From: Curtobacterium sp. MCBA15_009
GTDB taxonomy: Bacteria > Actinomycetota > Actinomycetes > Actinomycetales > Microbacteriaceae
Assembly: GCF_001864895.1 (NCBI RefSeq)
Contig: NZ_MJGO01000012.1
Coordinates: 78,048 to 142,047, forward strand
DNA length: 64,000 nt
Direction of reading: 5' to 3'
The notes beneath the pieces are model-generated. The model was given only the letters and a program-made list of their open reading frames with translations, searched no databases and had not been told where the DNA came from. Positions 1 through 7,805 of the stretch are shown here, in pieces (the first letter of the stretch is position 1; each line of letters opens with the position of its first letter). Both the position numbers and the translations under genes were made by a program.

Positions 1-288
1 CGTCGCCGAGACCGGGATCTGGTCGTAGGTGTCGGTGTCCATGAACACGTAGGAGTCGCCGTCCTCGTAGAGGAACTGGTAGTCGCGGCGGTCCACGGTC
101 GCGGTGTCGATCTTCGCGCCGGCGTTGAACGTGCGGTCGACGACCTTGCCGGAGACGACGTTCTTGAGCTTCGTGCGGACGAACGCGCCGCCCTTGCCGG
201 GCTTGACGTGCTGGAACTCCACGACCGACCACAGCTGGCCGTCGATGATGAGAACGGCGCCGTTCTTGATGTCAGTGGTACTGGCCAT
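1..288 (-). CDS. efp: elongation factor P (partial, C-terminal end outside window)
   Basis: EF-P binds ribosomes stalled on polyproline stretches and stimulates peptide bond formation. The visible 96 codons start [20 protein letters not shown] and run through the KOW-like N-terminal domain. The loop PGKGGAF (about residues 31-37) carries the lysine that is modified in other bacteria, and the start of the second domain ([15 protein letters not shown]) is present. The gene runs leftward off the window, so the last half is not seen. The start is the ATG at 288-286; the ribosome-binding site is weak. A TACACT hexamer about 60 nt upstream is a plausible -10 box. In related genomes efp follows the aro genes; here a UbiB-like gene lies between. 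Confidence 0.96.
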   Translation of the reverse strand, partial: MASTTDIKNGAVLIIDGQLWSVVEFQHVKPGKGGAFVRTKLKNVVSGKVVDRTFNAGAKIDTATVDRRDYQFLYEDGDSYVFMDTDTYDQIPVSAT

Positions 289-349
289 GAGTCTTCGGTG
301 TCCCGTTCGATCGTGTTGTGGAAGGTCTTCGGGCGCTGGGCCCCGGACG

Positions 350-355
350 AGTGTA
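350..355 (-). promoter_or_regulatory. candidate -10 box for efp
   Basis: TACACT on the minus strand, matching TANNNT, about 60 nt upstream of the efp start and inside the gap after the UbiB-like gene. No clear -35 is visible. Confidence 0.35.
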
Positions 356-385
356 CCGGACGCCCGCCCGCCGCCCGTGGCGTCG

Positions 386-2077
386 TCAGCGTCGTCGTCG
401 GGCGCGCCACGAGTCGACCGCCGCCCAGCCGAGCAGCACGACGGCCGCTCCCCCGAGCAACGCACCGGCCGCCCCGGTCGACAGGGCGGCGGTCGGGCGG
501 GCCGGGAGCGCCAGGTACACGATCGCCAGGATGCCCGCTCCCGCCCCGAGCAGCACGAGCAGGACGCGCCGGATCAGCCCGCTCACCGTCTCGCGGTCGC
601 GGCTGTCGGCGAACAGCCGGATGTTCACGGTGAACTTCCCGGTCTCGATCGCCTCGCCGATGCGGTCGATGCGGCGCGGCAGCCGACGTGCCGCCGACAC
701 GACGCCGATGAGCTCCTTCGCCGCGAGGTCGCGCAGCTTCCCCGGACGCAGTTGATCGGTGAACTGCTGGCGGGCGAGCCCCCGCGACTCCTCGAGCAGG
801 TCGAACGACGGTGCGAGCGTGCGGAGCGTCCCCTCGAAGATCGCCAGTGCGCGGGCCGCCGCGACGAAGTCCGCCGGGGCCTTCAGCCGGTAGCGCCCGA
901 ACACCTCGACCGCGTCGTCGACCGTCTCGACGCCGATCCGCGCGCCGGGGCCGAGCTCGTCGGCCACGAAGCGTGCGATGTCGCGTCGGAAGTCGGGCTC
1001 GTCGTGCGCGTCGCGCACCGGCGCCATCCGCAGGACCGCGTCGGCGATCCGCGTCGTGTCGTCCTGCAGGTAGGCGACCAACAGGTCCTGCACCGTGTCC
1101 CGGAGACCGGGGTCGAGCCTCCCGACCGAGCCGAAGTCGATCAACGCGGGCCGCCCGTCGGGCAGCACCAGGACGTTCCCCGGGTGCAGGTCGGCGTGGT
1201 AGACGCCGTCGAAGACGACCTGCCGGAGGAAGGCGCGGAGGATCGCGCGCATCGGCGCGTCGAGGTCGCGGTCCGCGCGCTCGGCGCGGATCGCGCTGAG
1301 CGTGTCGCCCTCCAGGAACTCCATGACGAGCACGCGTCGGCCGGACAGGTCGGGGTACGGGTCCGGGAACCGGACCTCGTCGGGGCGGGCGCTGCGGGCC
1401 TGGGCTGCGCGGAGCGCGGTGAGGTTCCGCAGCTCCGACACGAAGTCGACCTGCCGGACGAGGTCGTCGGCGTACTGCTGCGCGACCTCCTGCACGCCGA
1501 CCTGCCGCGCCTCGGACGACCACCGGGCCATGAACCGGACCACCCGAAGGGCGATGTCGACGTCCCGCCGCACCGCGGCGTCGATGCCGGGTCGCTGGAC
1601 CTTGACCGCGACCGCGGTGCCGTCCTGCAACCGGGCCCGGTGCACCTGGGCGATCGACGCGGCGGCGACCGGCACCGGGTCGAAGGCCGCGAAGACCTGG
1701 TCGACCGGGGCGCCCAGTTCCCGCTCGAGCAGCGCGCGCACCTCGTCGACGGGGGCCGCCGTGACGTTGCGCTGCAGGTGCGCGAGCCCCTCGGTCCACT
1801 CCTCCGGCAGCAGGTCGTCGCGGGTCGACAGCAGCTGCCCCATCTTCACGAACCCTCCACCGGCCTCCTCGAGCGCCCGGCGCAGGTGCTCGGCCTGGCC
1901 CGCACGCAGCGCGGACGTCGCGGGGTCGTGCGAGAAGTCGAGCCGGCGGAAGGGCAGCAGGTGGTGCCGCCGGGCGATCGCGAGCAGTTCGGTGAAGCGA
2001 CGGCCACGGGCGCGCAGCGTGCCGGAGTCGGTGTCGCGCGGTGCGGAGAGGTCGCTCAGACGGGGTGGGGTGGGCAC
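386..2077 (-). CDS. ABC1/UbiB (AarF) family protein kinase-like protein
   Basis: 563 residues with the family hallmarks. These are the KxGQ motif ([19 protein letters not shown], about residues 70-90), an Ala-rich loop in place of the kinase glycine loop ([11 protein letters not shown]), [15 protein letters not shown] (catalytic loop) and IDFGSVG (metal-binding loop). Two hydrophobic segments near the C-terminus (about 510-555) suggest membrane anchoring, as in UbiB and COQ8. Family members support quinone or isoprenoid lipid metabolism, and the physiological substrate is generally unknown. The start is uncertain: GTG at 2077 gives [10 protein letters not shown], and an upstream in-frame start at 2182 would add 35 low-complexity residues. 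A GGGGAG lies about 13 nt upstream of the chosen GTG. Confidence 0.88.
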   Translation of the reverse strand: MPTPPRLSDLSAPRDTDSGTLRARGRRFTELLAIARRHHLLPFRRLDFSHDPATSALRAGQAEHLRRALEEAGGGFVKMGQLLSTRDDLLPEEWTEGLAHLQRNVTAAPVDEVRALLERELGAPVDQVFAAFDPVPVAAASIAQVHRARLQDGTAVAVKVQRPGIDAAVRRDVDIALRVVRFMARWSSEARQVGVQEVAQQYADDLVRQVDFVSELRNLTALRAAQARSARPDEVRFPDPYPDLSGRRVLVMEFLEGDTLSAIRAERADRDLDAPMRAILRAFLRQVVFDGVYHADLHPGNVLVLPDGRPALIDFGSVGRLDPGLRDTVQDLLVAYLQDDTTRIADAVLRMAPVRDAHDEPDFRRDIARFVADELGPGARIGVETVDDAVEVFGRYRLKAPADFVAAARALAIFEGTLRTLAPSFDLLEESRGLARQQFTDQLRPGKLRDLAAKELIGVVSAARRLPRRIDRIGEAIETGKFTVNIRLFADSRDRETVSGLIRRVLLVLLGAGAGILAIVYLALPARPTAALSTGAAGALLGGAAVVLLGWAAVDSWRARRRR

Positions 2078-2234
2078 GCCTGCCACTCTGCTCCCCGGGG
2101 CTGTGGCGGAGCTTTCCGCGCCGTGCGGGTGACGCCGGTCGCTCCGTCCTCCACAGACCGGAGGCACGGGCCGGCTCTCCACAGGTCGGGCACCGCGCGC
2201 CCCCGGGTCGCGTCGGCCGGGTCAGACTCGGCGC

Positions 2235-2549
2235 ATGGAGACAGCACTGGTCGCGGCGTGCATCGCCGCCGGAGCGGCGATCGTCGCTGCGATCGTCAGT
2301 TGGTTCGGGGCGTTCCAGAACCGTCGGACGGCCGATCGTGACCACGCGTGGCGTCGCTTCACGTGGGCGGTCTCGCCGCACCACGACCGGAGAACACACA
2401 ACATCTCGACAGCTGTGCTCCGCGAGCTGGAGTCCGTAGCGTGGTGGTCGAAGCAAGACCGTCGGCTCGCCGGCCGAGCACTCCGGAGACGAGCGATGTC
2501 CGACCGGCCGGACTCCGACGACCAGACGCAGCAGGAAGGACCACGGTGA
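2235..2549 (+). CDS. small membrane-anchored hypothetical protein
   Basis: 104 residues. One N-terminal membrane helix (about residues 4-26, rich in Ala/Ile/Val) is followed by a basic segment NRRTADRDHAWRRFTWAV and a short charged helix (VLRELESVAWWSKQDRRLAGRAL). I recall similar short proteins with a helix followed by RRxADRxHAWRRFTWA in Microbacteriaceae, but no function is known to me. The start is the ATG at 2235, with CAGACT ending 6 nt before it and no Shine-Dalgarno, so the message may be leaderless. Its stop TGA overlaps the ATG of the next gene (TGATG), which indicates translational coupling. It diverges from the UbiB-like gene. Confidence 0.55.
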   Translation: METALVAACIAAGAAIVAAIVSWFGAFQNRRTADRDHAWRRFTWAVSPHHDRRTHNISTAVLRELESVAWWSKQDRRLAGRALRRRAMSDRPDSDDQTQQEGPR

Positions 2550-2728
2550 TGTCGATCTTGCGCCCCCTCCCGGATGCACCCGACCTCGACGACGACGACG
2601 AGGTCCTCTTCGCGTGGGACAACGGTGCCACCCTCGACGAATGGCGCGAAGCACGACGCACCGGCGTGGTGACCGTCTCGATGCGCGTGAAGTGGTGGTG
2701 GCGCCGCACCCGCCGCGTCCTGCGCTGA
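2549..2728 (+). CDS. tiny acidic/basic hypothetical protein coupled to upstream gene
   Basis: 59 residues beginning MSILRPLPDAPDLDDDDEVL, with an acidic front half and a Trp/Arg-rich tail (MRVKWWWRRTRRVLR). The start is the ATG at 2549 inside TGATG; an in-frame GTG lies at 2546. AGGAAGG sits 10 nt upstream, inside the preceding gene. The clean ribosome-binding site and the overlap with the upstream stop are the main support. It ends 13 nt from the convergent aroB stop. The tail could bind membrane or nucleic acid; the function is unknown. Confidence 0.5.
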   Translation: MSILRPLPDAPDLDDDDEVLFAWDNGATLDEWREARRTGVVTVSMRVKWWWRRTRRVLR

Positions 2729-2741
2729 GCCGTCCGACCGG

Positions 2742-3839
2742 CTAGACCCCGACCTCCTGGTAGGCGGTGAAGAGCAGGTGGTCCTCGGGGCCCTCGAGGG
2801 TTGTCGGCTTCCCGACGCCGTCCAGGATGATGAAGCGCAGCATGCCGGCGCGAGCCTTCTTGTCCCGACGCATCGTCGCGAGCAGCCCCTCCCACCGGCC
2901 GAGGCCGTAGGTCGTCGGCAGTTCGAGCGACTCGAGGATCGTCCGGTGGCGGTCGACGGTCGCGTCGTCCAGGTGCCCGGTCAGGCGGGCGAGTTCCGCA
3001 GCGAAGACCATGCCGACCGAGACCGCCGCACCGTGGCGCCACTGGTAGCGCTCGGCGTGCTCGATCGCGTGCCCGAGGGTGTGGCCGTAGTTCAGGACCT
3101 CGCGGCGCCCCTGCTCGGTGAAGTCGTCGGTCACGACCTCGGCCTTCAGGGCGATGGCCAGCTCGACGACCCGCCGGAACTCGGGTGTGGTCGGGTCCGT
3201 CACCCGAGCGACGTCGGCCTCGACGATGTCCAGGATCTCCGGGACGGCGATGAAGCCGGCCTTCACGATCTCGGCGAAGCCCGTCAGGATCTCGTTGCGG
3301 GGCAGCGTCCGGACGAGGTCGAGGTCGACGACCACGGCACGCGGTGCCGAGAACGCCCCGACGAGGTTCTTGCCCTCGTTCGTGTTGATCCCGGTCTTGC
3401 CGCCGACGCTCGCGTCGACCATGCCGAGCACGCTCGTCGGGACCCCCACGTACGGCACGCCGCGCAACCATGTGGCCGCGACGAACCCCGCGAGGTCGGT
3501 GACCGCGCCGCCGCCGAGCCCGATGACGGCGTCGGTGCGGGTGAAGTCGGACTGGCCCATGATCTGCCAGCAGAAGGCGGCGACCTCGACGCGCTTGGCG
3601 CCTTCGGCGTCCGGCACCTCGGCGATGAGCGCGTCGAGCCCGGCACCGACCAGGAGCTCACGCAGCTCGTTCGCCCGTGCGCCGAGCGTCGGTGCGTGGA
3701 CGATGAGGACCTTCGCGACCCGGGGTCCCAGGATCGCGGGCAGCGCGCCGAGCAGGCCGGCACCGACGGCCACGGTGTAGCCGTCCGCACCGCCGACGCG
3801 GATCTCGGTGGTCCCTGCGGGCAGGATCGGGTCGGTCAC
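2742..3839 (-). CDS. aroB: 3-dehydroquinate synthase
   Basis: 365 residues, the usual length. It converts DAHP to 3-dehydroquinate, the second step of the shikimate pathway, in the cytoplasm with NAD and a divalent metal. Visible family motifs are GGGAVTDLAGFVAATWLRG, PTSVLGMVDASVGGKTGIN, a Glu-rich metal site (GFAEIVKAGFI) and NYGHTLGHAIEH with metal-binding histidines. The start is the GTG at 3839-3837, which overlaps the aroK stop as GTGA, so it is translated as the last gene of aroC-aroK-aroB. It converges with the small gene ending at 2728. Confidence 0.97.
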   Translation of the reverse strand: MTDPILPAGTTEIRVGGADGYTVAVGAGLLGALPAILGPRVAKVLIVHAPTLGARANELRELLVGAGLDALIAEVPDAEGAKRVEVAAFCWQIMGQSDFTRTDAVIGLGGGAVTDLAGFVAATWLRGVPYVGVPTSVLGMVDASVGGKTGINTNEGKNLVGAFSAPRAVVVDLDLVRTLPRNEILTGFAEIVKAGFIAVPEILDIVEADVARVTDPTTPEFRRVVELAIALKAEVVTDDFTEQGRREVLNYGHTLGHAIEHAERYQWRHGAAVSVGMVFAAELARLTGHLDDATVDRHRTILESLELPTTYGLGRWEGLLATMRRDKKARAGMLRFIILDGVGKPTTLEGPEDHLLFTAYQEVGV

Positions 3840-4447
3840 GGTGCTCCTTCGGTGGTGGGGTCGGCGCTCACGCCGGAGGCGGCGCTGCCGCGGTCGTCCC
3901 GGCGTCCGTCGCCGCGCAACCAGGCGACGACCTCGTCGACGACGCGGGACATCGGACGCCGCGAGGTGTCGACGACCACGTGCGCGAGCTCGGCGTACGT
4001 CGCGGCGCGTTCGTCCATGATCGTCTGCCAGGCGTCGATCCCGCCGGACGCCAGGAGCGGTCGGTCGGAGCCGGCGATGCGGTCGGCGACGGCCTCGGGT
4101 GAGACGGTGAGCAGGACGATGCGCGCGCCGACGAGTGCTGAGCGGGTGTCCGCGTGGGTGACGGCTCCCCCGCCGACGGCGATGACGCCGCCGGTGCGGA
4201 GCGCGACCCGGACGGCCTCGGCCTCGAGGGCACGGAACGCCGGCTCGCCCTGCTCCGCGAAGATGCCCGGGATCGGGCCGTGCTCGCGGACGATCACGCG
4301 GTCGGTGTCGGTGAACGGCACGCCGAGCGCCTTCGCGACGCGCTTGCCGACGCTGGACTTGCCGGCCCCCATCGGACCGATGACGACGACGGGTGCACCG
4401 CCGCCGGCAGCGGCACCCGTGCCGGGCGCGGCGCCGTCCGTGGTCAC
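3836..4447 (-). CDS. aroK: shikimate kinase
   Basis: 203 residues. It phosphorylates shikimate at O3 with ATP. Walker A is [19 protein letters not shown] near residue 20; DTD (shikimate/Mg binding), [12 protein letters not shown] and the VGGGAVT motif follow. The C-terminal 25 residues are a disordered acidic/basic tail. The start is the GTG at 4447, which overlaps the aroC stop (GTGA); its own stop overlaps the aroB GTG in the same way. Longer upstream frames are only the aroC shadow. Confidence 0.95.
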   Translation of the reverse strand: MTTDGAAPGTGAAAGGGAPVVVIGPMGAGKSSVGKRVAKALGVPFTDTDRVIVREHGPIPGIFAEQGEPAFRALEAEAVRVALRTGGVIAVGGGAVTHADTRSALVGARIVLLTVSPEAVADRIAGSDRPLLASGGIDAWQTIMDERAATYAELAHVVVDTSRRPMSRVVDEVVAWLRGDGRRDDRGSAASGVSADPTTEGAP

Positions 4448-5664
4448 TGGGCGTCGGCCGGTGCCGCCGGCTCCGTCCGACGGGTGCGCAGCGTCTCCGG
4501 GATCGAGGCGAGGTACGCGTCGAGGTTGCGCTTCGTCTCGACGACGTTGTCGCCGCCGAACTTCTCGAGCACGGCGTCGGCGAGCACGAGCGCGACCATG
4601 GCCTCGGCGACGACGCCGGCGGCCGGGACGGCGCAGACGTCGGACCGCTGGTGGTGCGCGGAGGCCTCCTCGCCGGAGGCGACGTCGATGGTGTGCAGTG
4701 CGTGCGGCACCGTGGCGATCGGCTTCATGCCCGCGCGGACGCGCAGCACGGTCCCCGTGGACATGCCGCCCTCGGTGCCGCCGGCGCGGTCGGTCGTGCG
4801 GTGGATCTCGCCGTCCTCGCGGTACAGCTCGTCGTGCGCGGCCGATCCGCGGCGGCCGGCGGTCGCGAAGCCGTCGCCGACCTCGACGCCCTTGATGGCC
4901 TGGATGCCCATGATCGCGGCGGCGAGGCGCGCGTCGAGCCGGCGGTCCCACTGCACGTGCGAGCCGAGTCCCGGCGGGACGCCGTAGAACAGGACCTCGA
5001 CGACACCGCCGAGGGTGTCGCCGTCCTTCTTCGCGGCCTCGACCTCGGTCACCATGCGGGCGGAGGTCTCCGCGTCGAAGCACCGCAGCTGGTCGTCGTC
5101 GAGGCGGTCGACGTCGTCGGGGAGCGGCAGCTCGGTGCCGTCCGGCACGCGGACTGTCCCGACCTGCAGCGTGTGCGCGACGGACCGCATGCCGAGCTCG
5201 GCCAGGAACGCCTTCGCGACGGCGCCGAGCGCGACCCGGGCCGCGGTCTCGCGGGCGCTCGCGCGCTCGAGGATCGGGCGGGCCTCGTCGAAGCGGTACT
5301 TCTGCATGCCCACCAGGTCGGCGTGCCCGGGCCGCGGACGGGTCAGGGGCGCGCTGCGGCCGCGGGACATCTCGGTCGACTCGACCGGCTCGGGGTTCAT
5401 GACCTCGACCCACTTCGGCCACTCGGTGTTGCCGATGCGGATCGCGATCGGGCTGCCGATCGAGTACCCGTGGCGGACACCGCCGGAGACGTGCAGTTCG
5501 TCCTGCTCGAACTTCATGCGCGAGCCGCGGCCGTAGCCGAGCTTGCGTCGTGCGAGATCGGCGCGGATGGACGCGAACGACACCGGGACACCCGCGGGCA
5601 GGCCCTCGAGCATCGCGATCAGTTCGGGTCCGTGGGACTCACCTGCGGTCAACCAACGAAGCAT
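4444..5664 (-). CDS. aroC: chorismate synthase
   Basis: 406 residues. It is the FMN-dependent last step of the common aromatic pathway, EPSP to chorismate. The family N-terminus [21 protein letters not shown] is clear, and [38 protein letters not shown] and the C-terminal [13 protein letters not shown] region are visible. The start is the ATG at 5664, which has GGGAGGA 8 nt upstream; two upstream in-frame ATGs lack such spacing. It is the first gene of aroC-aroK-aroB. No aroE lies between it and mltG. Confidence 0.97.
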   Translation of the reverse strand: MLRWLTAGESHGPELIAMLEGLPAGVPVSFASIRADLARRKLGYGRGSRMKFEQDELHVSGGVRHGYSIGSPIAIRIGNTEWPKWVEVMNPEPVESTEMSRGRSAPLTRPRPGHADLVGMQKYRFDEARPILERASARETAARVALGAVAKAFLAELGMRSVAHTLQVGTVRVPDGTELPLPDDVDRLDDDQLRCFDAETSARMVTEVEAAKKDGDTLGGVVEVLFYGVPPGLGSHVQWDRRLDARLAAAIMGIQAIKGVEVGDGFATAGRRGSAAHDELYREDGEIHRTTDRAGGTEGGMSTGTVLRVRAGMKPIATVPHALHTIDVASGEEASAHHQRSDVCAVPAAGVVAEAMVALVLADAVLEKFGGDNVVETKRNLDAYLASIPETLRTRRTEPAAPADAQ

Positions 5665-5693
5665 GGACACCATCCTCCCACAGCCCCGCACGG

Positions 5694-5749
5694 CGAGACC
5701 CCGCAGCACCGCTCAGCGAGACCCCGCAGCACCGTGCTGCGGGGTCTCG
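5694..5749. terminator. repeat-built hairpin between mltG and aroC
   Basis: The 16-nt arms 5717-5732 and 5734-5749 are perfect inverted repeats (CGAGACCCCGCAGCAC). A direct copy of the left arm lies just before, at 5694-5709. There is no T-tract, which is usual for high-GC actinobacterial terminators. It probably ends mltG transcription before aroC. Confidence 0.6.
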
Positions 5750-5753
5750 TGCG

Positions 5754-7262
5754 TCACTGGTAGTCGGGGTGGGCGCGGAGCCAGGCCTGGAACTGGTCGA
5801 CGGCGACGAGGTGTTGGTCGTAGGTGTCCGAGAACACCGTCTCGCCGGTCTCCAGGTCCACCGTGACGAAGTACAGCCACTTGCCCTGTGCCATGTTCGT
5901 GACGGCCTTGATCGCCACGTCACCGGGGTTCGAGATCGGTGCCGGCGGCAGCCCGCTGTGCTCGTACGTGTTGTACGGGTTCGACGCGTCGTCGCGCTCG
6001 GCGTCCGTCGTCGTCACGCGGTGCGTGTTGCCCGTGCCGTAGGCGACGGTCGCGTCGGACTGCAGCGGCATGTCGATGTCGAGCCGGTTCTGGAACACCC
6101 GGGCGACCTTCGGGTAGTCGGCTGCGAGGCCGGCTTCCTTCTGCACGAGCGACGCGAACACGATCGTGTGCTCCTGGTCGGCCTTCCGCACACCGGCGGC
6201 AGCCAGGTGCTCCTGCATCGTGTCGACCATCGCCTGGAAGTACTGCTGCGCCGACCAGCCCGGGTTGATCGGGTACGTGGCGGGGAACAGCCAGCCCTCG
6301 AGGGTGGTGACGCCGGACGGCAGCCCGTAGGCCGAGACGTCCTTCGCGGCCGCGGCGACCTCGGTCTTCGTCAGGCCTGCCTTCGACACCATGCCGGCCT
6401 CGATGTCGGCCAGGGCCGTGCCCTCGGGGATGACGATCGAGGCCTGCACGCGGTTCGAGTCGTCCTGCAGCGCGGCCAGCGCCGACTTGGAGCTCATCTG
6501 CTTCTTCATCGCGTACGACCCGGGTTGGAACTGGACGTCCGGGGACGCGAGCAGCAGCTTGTAGAAGACCTTCGAGTCCTTGACGACGCCGCTGCGCTGC
6601 AGCGTCGCGGCGACGTTCTCGCCGATGTCGCCCTGCTTGATGGTGATGGTCACCTTGTCCTTGCCGGACCCGGTGTAGTCGTCGGGCTCCTTCGAGCCGC
6701 TGAACGCCGAGACGAGCTGCTGCACCTTCGGCGCGGCGAACGCGTACGCGCTCACCCCGCCGGCGAGCACGATCGCGACGATGACGATGCCCGCGATGAG
6801 CGGCCCGCGTCGGCGCTTCGGTCGCGGTCCCCGCGGCTGCCGGGAGGCCCGACCGCGTCCGCCACGACCGTCACCGCCGTCGCCACCGTGTCCACCGCCC
6901 CCGGTTCGGTCGCCGCCGTCGTTCGCGCCGCCGCCGGCCCCGGCGACCGTCGCAGCCGAGGGGACCTCGCCGGTCAGGAGCGCCTGCACCTCGGGGTGGA
7001 GTTCCTCCGGTCGCGAGGCGACCGGCGCATCGGCCGGGGACACCGGCCGGTCGTCGCGCCGCAGGTCGTCGACGCTGTCGGGCTCGTCCCCGCGGACGGT
7101 GGCGTCACGCGGGTCGGTGTCCTCGGCGGAGGACCGGCGAGCACGTTCTGCCTCGAGAGCGCGGGCCTCGCGTCGGGACAGCGGACGGTCGGAGGGGGTC
7201 CTCCGCCGATCGGGGTCGTCGCCGGGCGCGATGATCGCGTTCCAGTCCAGATCGTCTGTCAA
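5754..7262 (-). CDS. mltG: endolytic transglycosylase MltG
   Basis: 502 residues. It cleaves nascent peptidoglycan in the membrane and is thought to set glycan strand length. The first about 155 residues are cytoplasmic, charged, then Gly-rich. One membrane helix follows (LIAGIVIVAIVLAGGVSAYAF, about 165-185), then the extracellular YceG domain with EGWLFPATY and FASLVQKEAG, whose Glu is the expected catalytic residue, and RLDIDMPLQSDATVAYG. The start is a TTG at 7262 (LTDDLDWNAII) with GAGGA just upstream. Longer frames to 7388 have no supporting signal. It lies downstream of ruvX. Confidence 0.93.
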   Translation of the reverse strand: MTDDLDWNAIIAPGDDPDRRRTPSDRPLSRREARALEAERARRSSAEDTDPRDATVRGDEPDSVDDLRRDDRPVSPADAPVASRPEELHPEVQALLTGEVPSAATVAGAGGGANDGGDRTGGGGHGGDGGDGRGGRGRASRQPRGPRPKRRRGPLIAGIVIVAIVLAGGVSAYAFAAPKVQQLVSAFSGSKEPDDYTGSGKDKVTITIKQGDIGENVAATLQRSGVVKDSKVFYKLLLASPDVQFQPGSYAMKKQMSSKSALAALQDDSNRVQASIVIPEGTALADIEAGMVSKAGLTKTEVAAAAKDVSAYGLPSGVTTLEGWLFPATYPINPGWSAQQYFQAMVDTMQEHLAAAGVRKADQEHTIVFASLVQKEAGLAADYPKVARVFQNRLDIDMPLQSDATVAYGTGNTHRVTTTDAERDDASNPYNTYEHSGLPPAPISNPGDVAIKAVTNMAQGKWLYFVTVDLETGETVFSDTYDQHLVAVDQFQAWLRAHPDYQ

Positions 7263-7353
7263 CGGTCCTCGGTCTCTCGGTCGGGAACTCCACCTGGGTA
7301 CCGCCGTCGACGGGTGACGGCAGGACAGCCGGGTGACGGTACGGACAGCCCTG

Positions 7354-7803
7354 TCAGGGAAGCGTGGCGCCCGGAGGGGCACCGGCACGGCGCTCGTGGT
7401 CGAGCGCGTGTTGCAGAATGATAACAGCGGCCGCTTGGTCGATCACGGCTCGGGACTTCTTCGTGTTCTTGCCGGCCTGGTGCAGACCCCGCTGCGCGGT
7501 CACCGTCGACAGGCGTTCGTCGACGAGCCGGACCGGTCGGTGGGCAGCGATCCGCGCCGCGAAGTCGCGGGCGTCCGCGGTCGACGGGGTGTCGCCACCG
7601 GACATCGACAGCGGCAGCCCGACGACCACCTCGAGCACGTCGTACTCGTCGGCGATCGCGAGGATGCGGCCGAGGTCCGTGTCGTCGTCGCGACGCACGG
7701 TCTCGACCGGGGTCGCCAGCAGACCGTCGCGATCGCACACGGCGACGCCGATCCGGGCACGTCCGACGTCCACGCCGAGACGGCGCCCGGACCGGATCGT
7801 CAC
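7354..7803 (-). CDS. ruvX: Holliday-junction resolvase-like RuvX/YqgF
   Basis: 149 residues, the standard length. It is an RNase H-fold nuclease of the YqgF family, proposed to act on Holliday junctions or in 16S rRNA maturation. Motifs are LGVDVGRARIGVAV near residues 6-20, VVGLPLSMSG, and VDERLSTVTAQR with the catalytic acidic residues. The start is the GTG at 7803, 2 nt after the alaS stop, so the genes are coupled. A much longer frame to 8460 is an alaS shadow. Confidence 0.95.
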   Translation of the reverse strand: MTIRSGRRLGVDVGRARIGVAVCDRDGLLATPVETVRRDDDTDLGRILAIADEYDVLEVVVGLPLSMSGGDTPSTADARDFAARIAAHRPVRLVDERLSTVTAQRGLHQAGKNTKKSRAVIDQAAAVIILQHALDHERRAGAPPGATLP

Positions 7804-7805
7804 GG

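Noticed and set aside
104..2341. 745-residue plus frame opposite the UbiB-like gene
   Set aside because: Shadow of a gene with intact kinase-like motifs.
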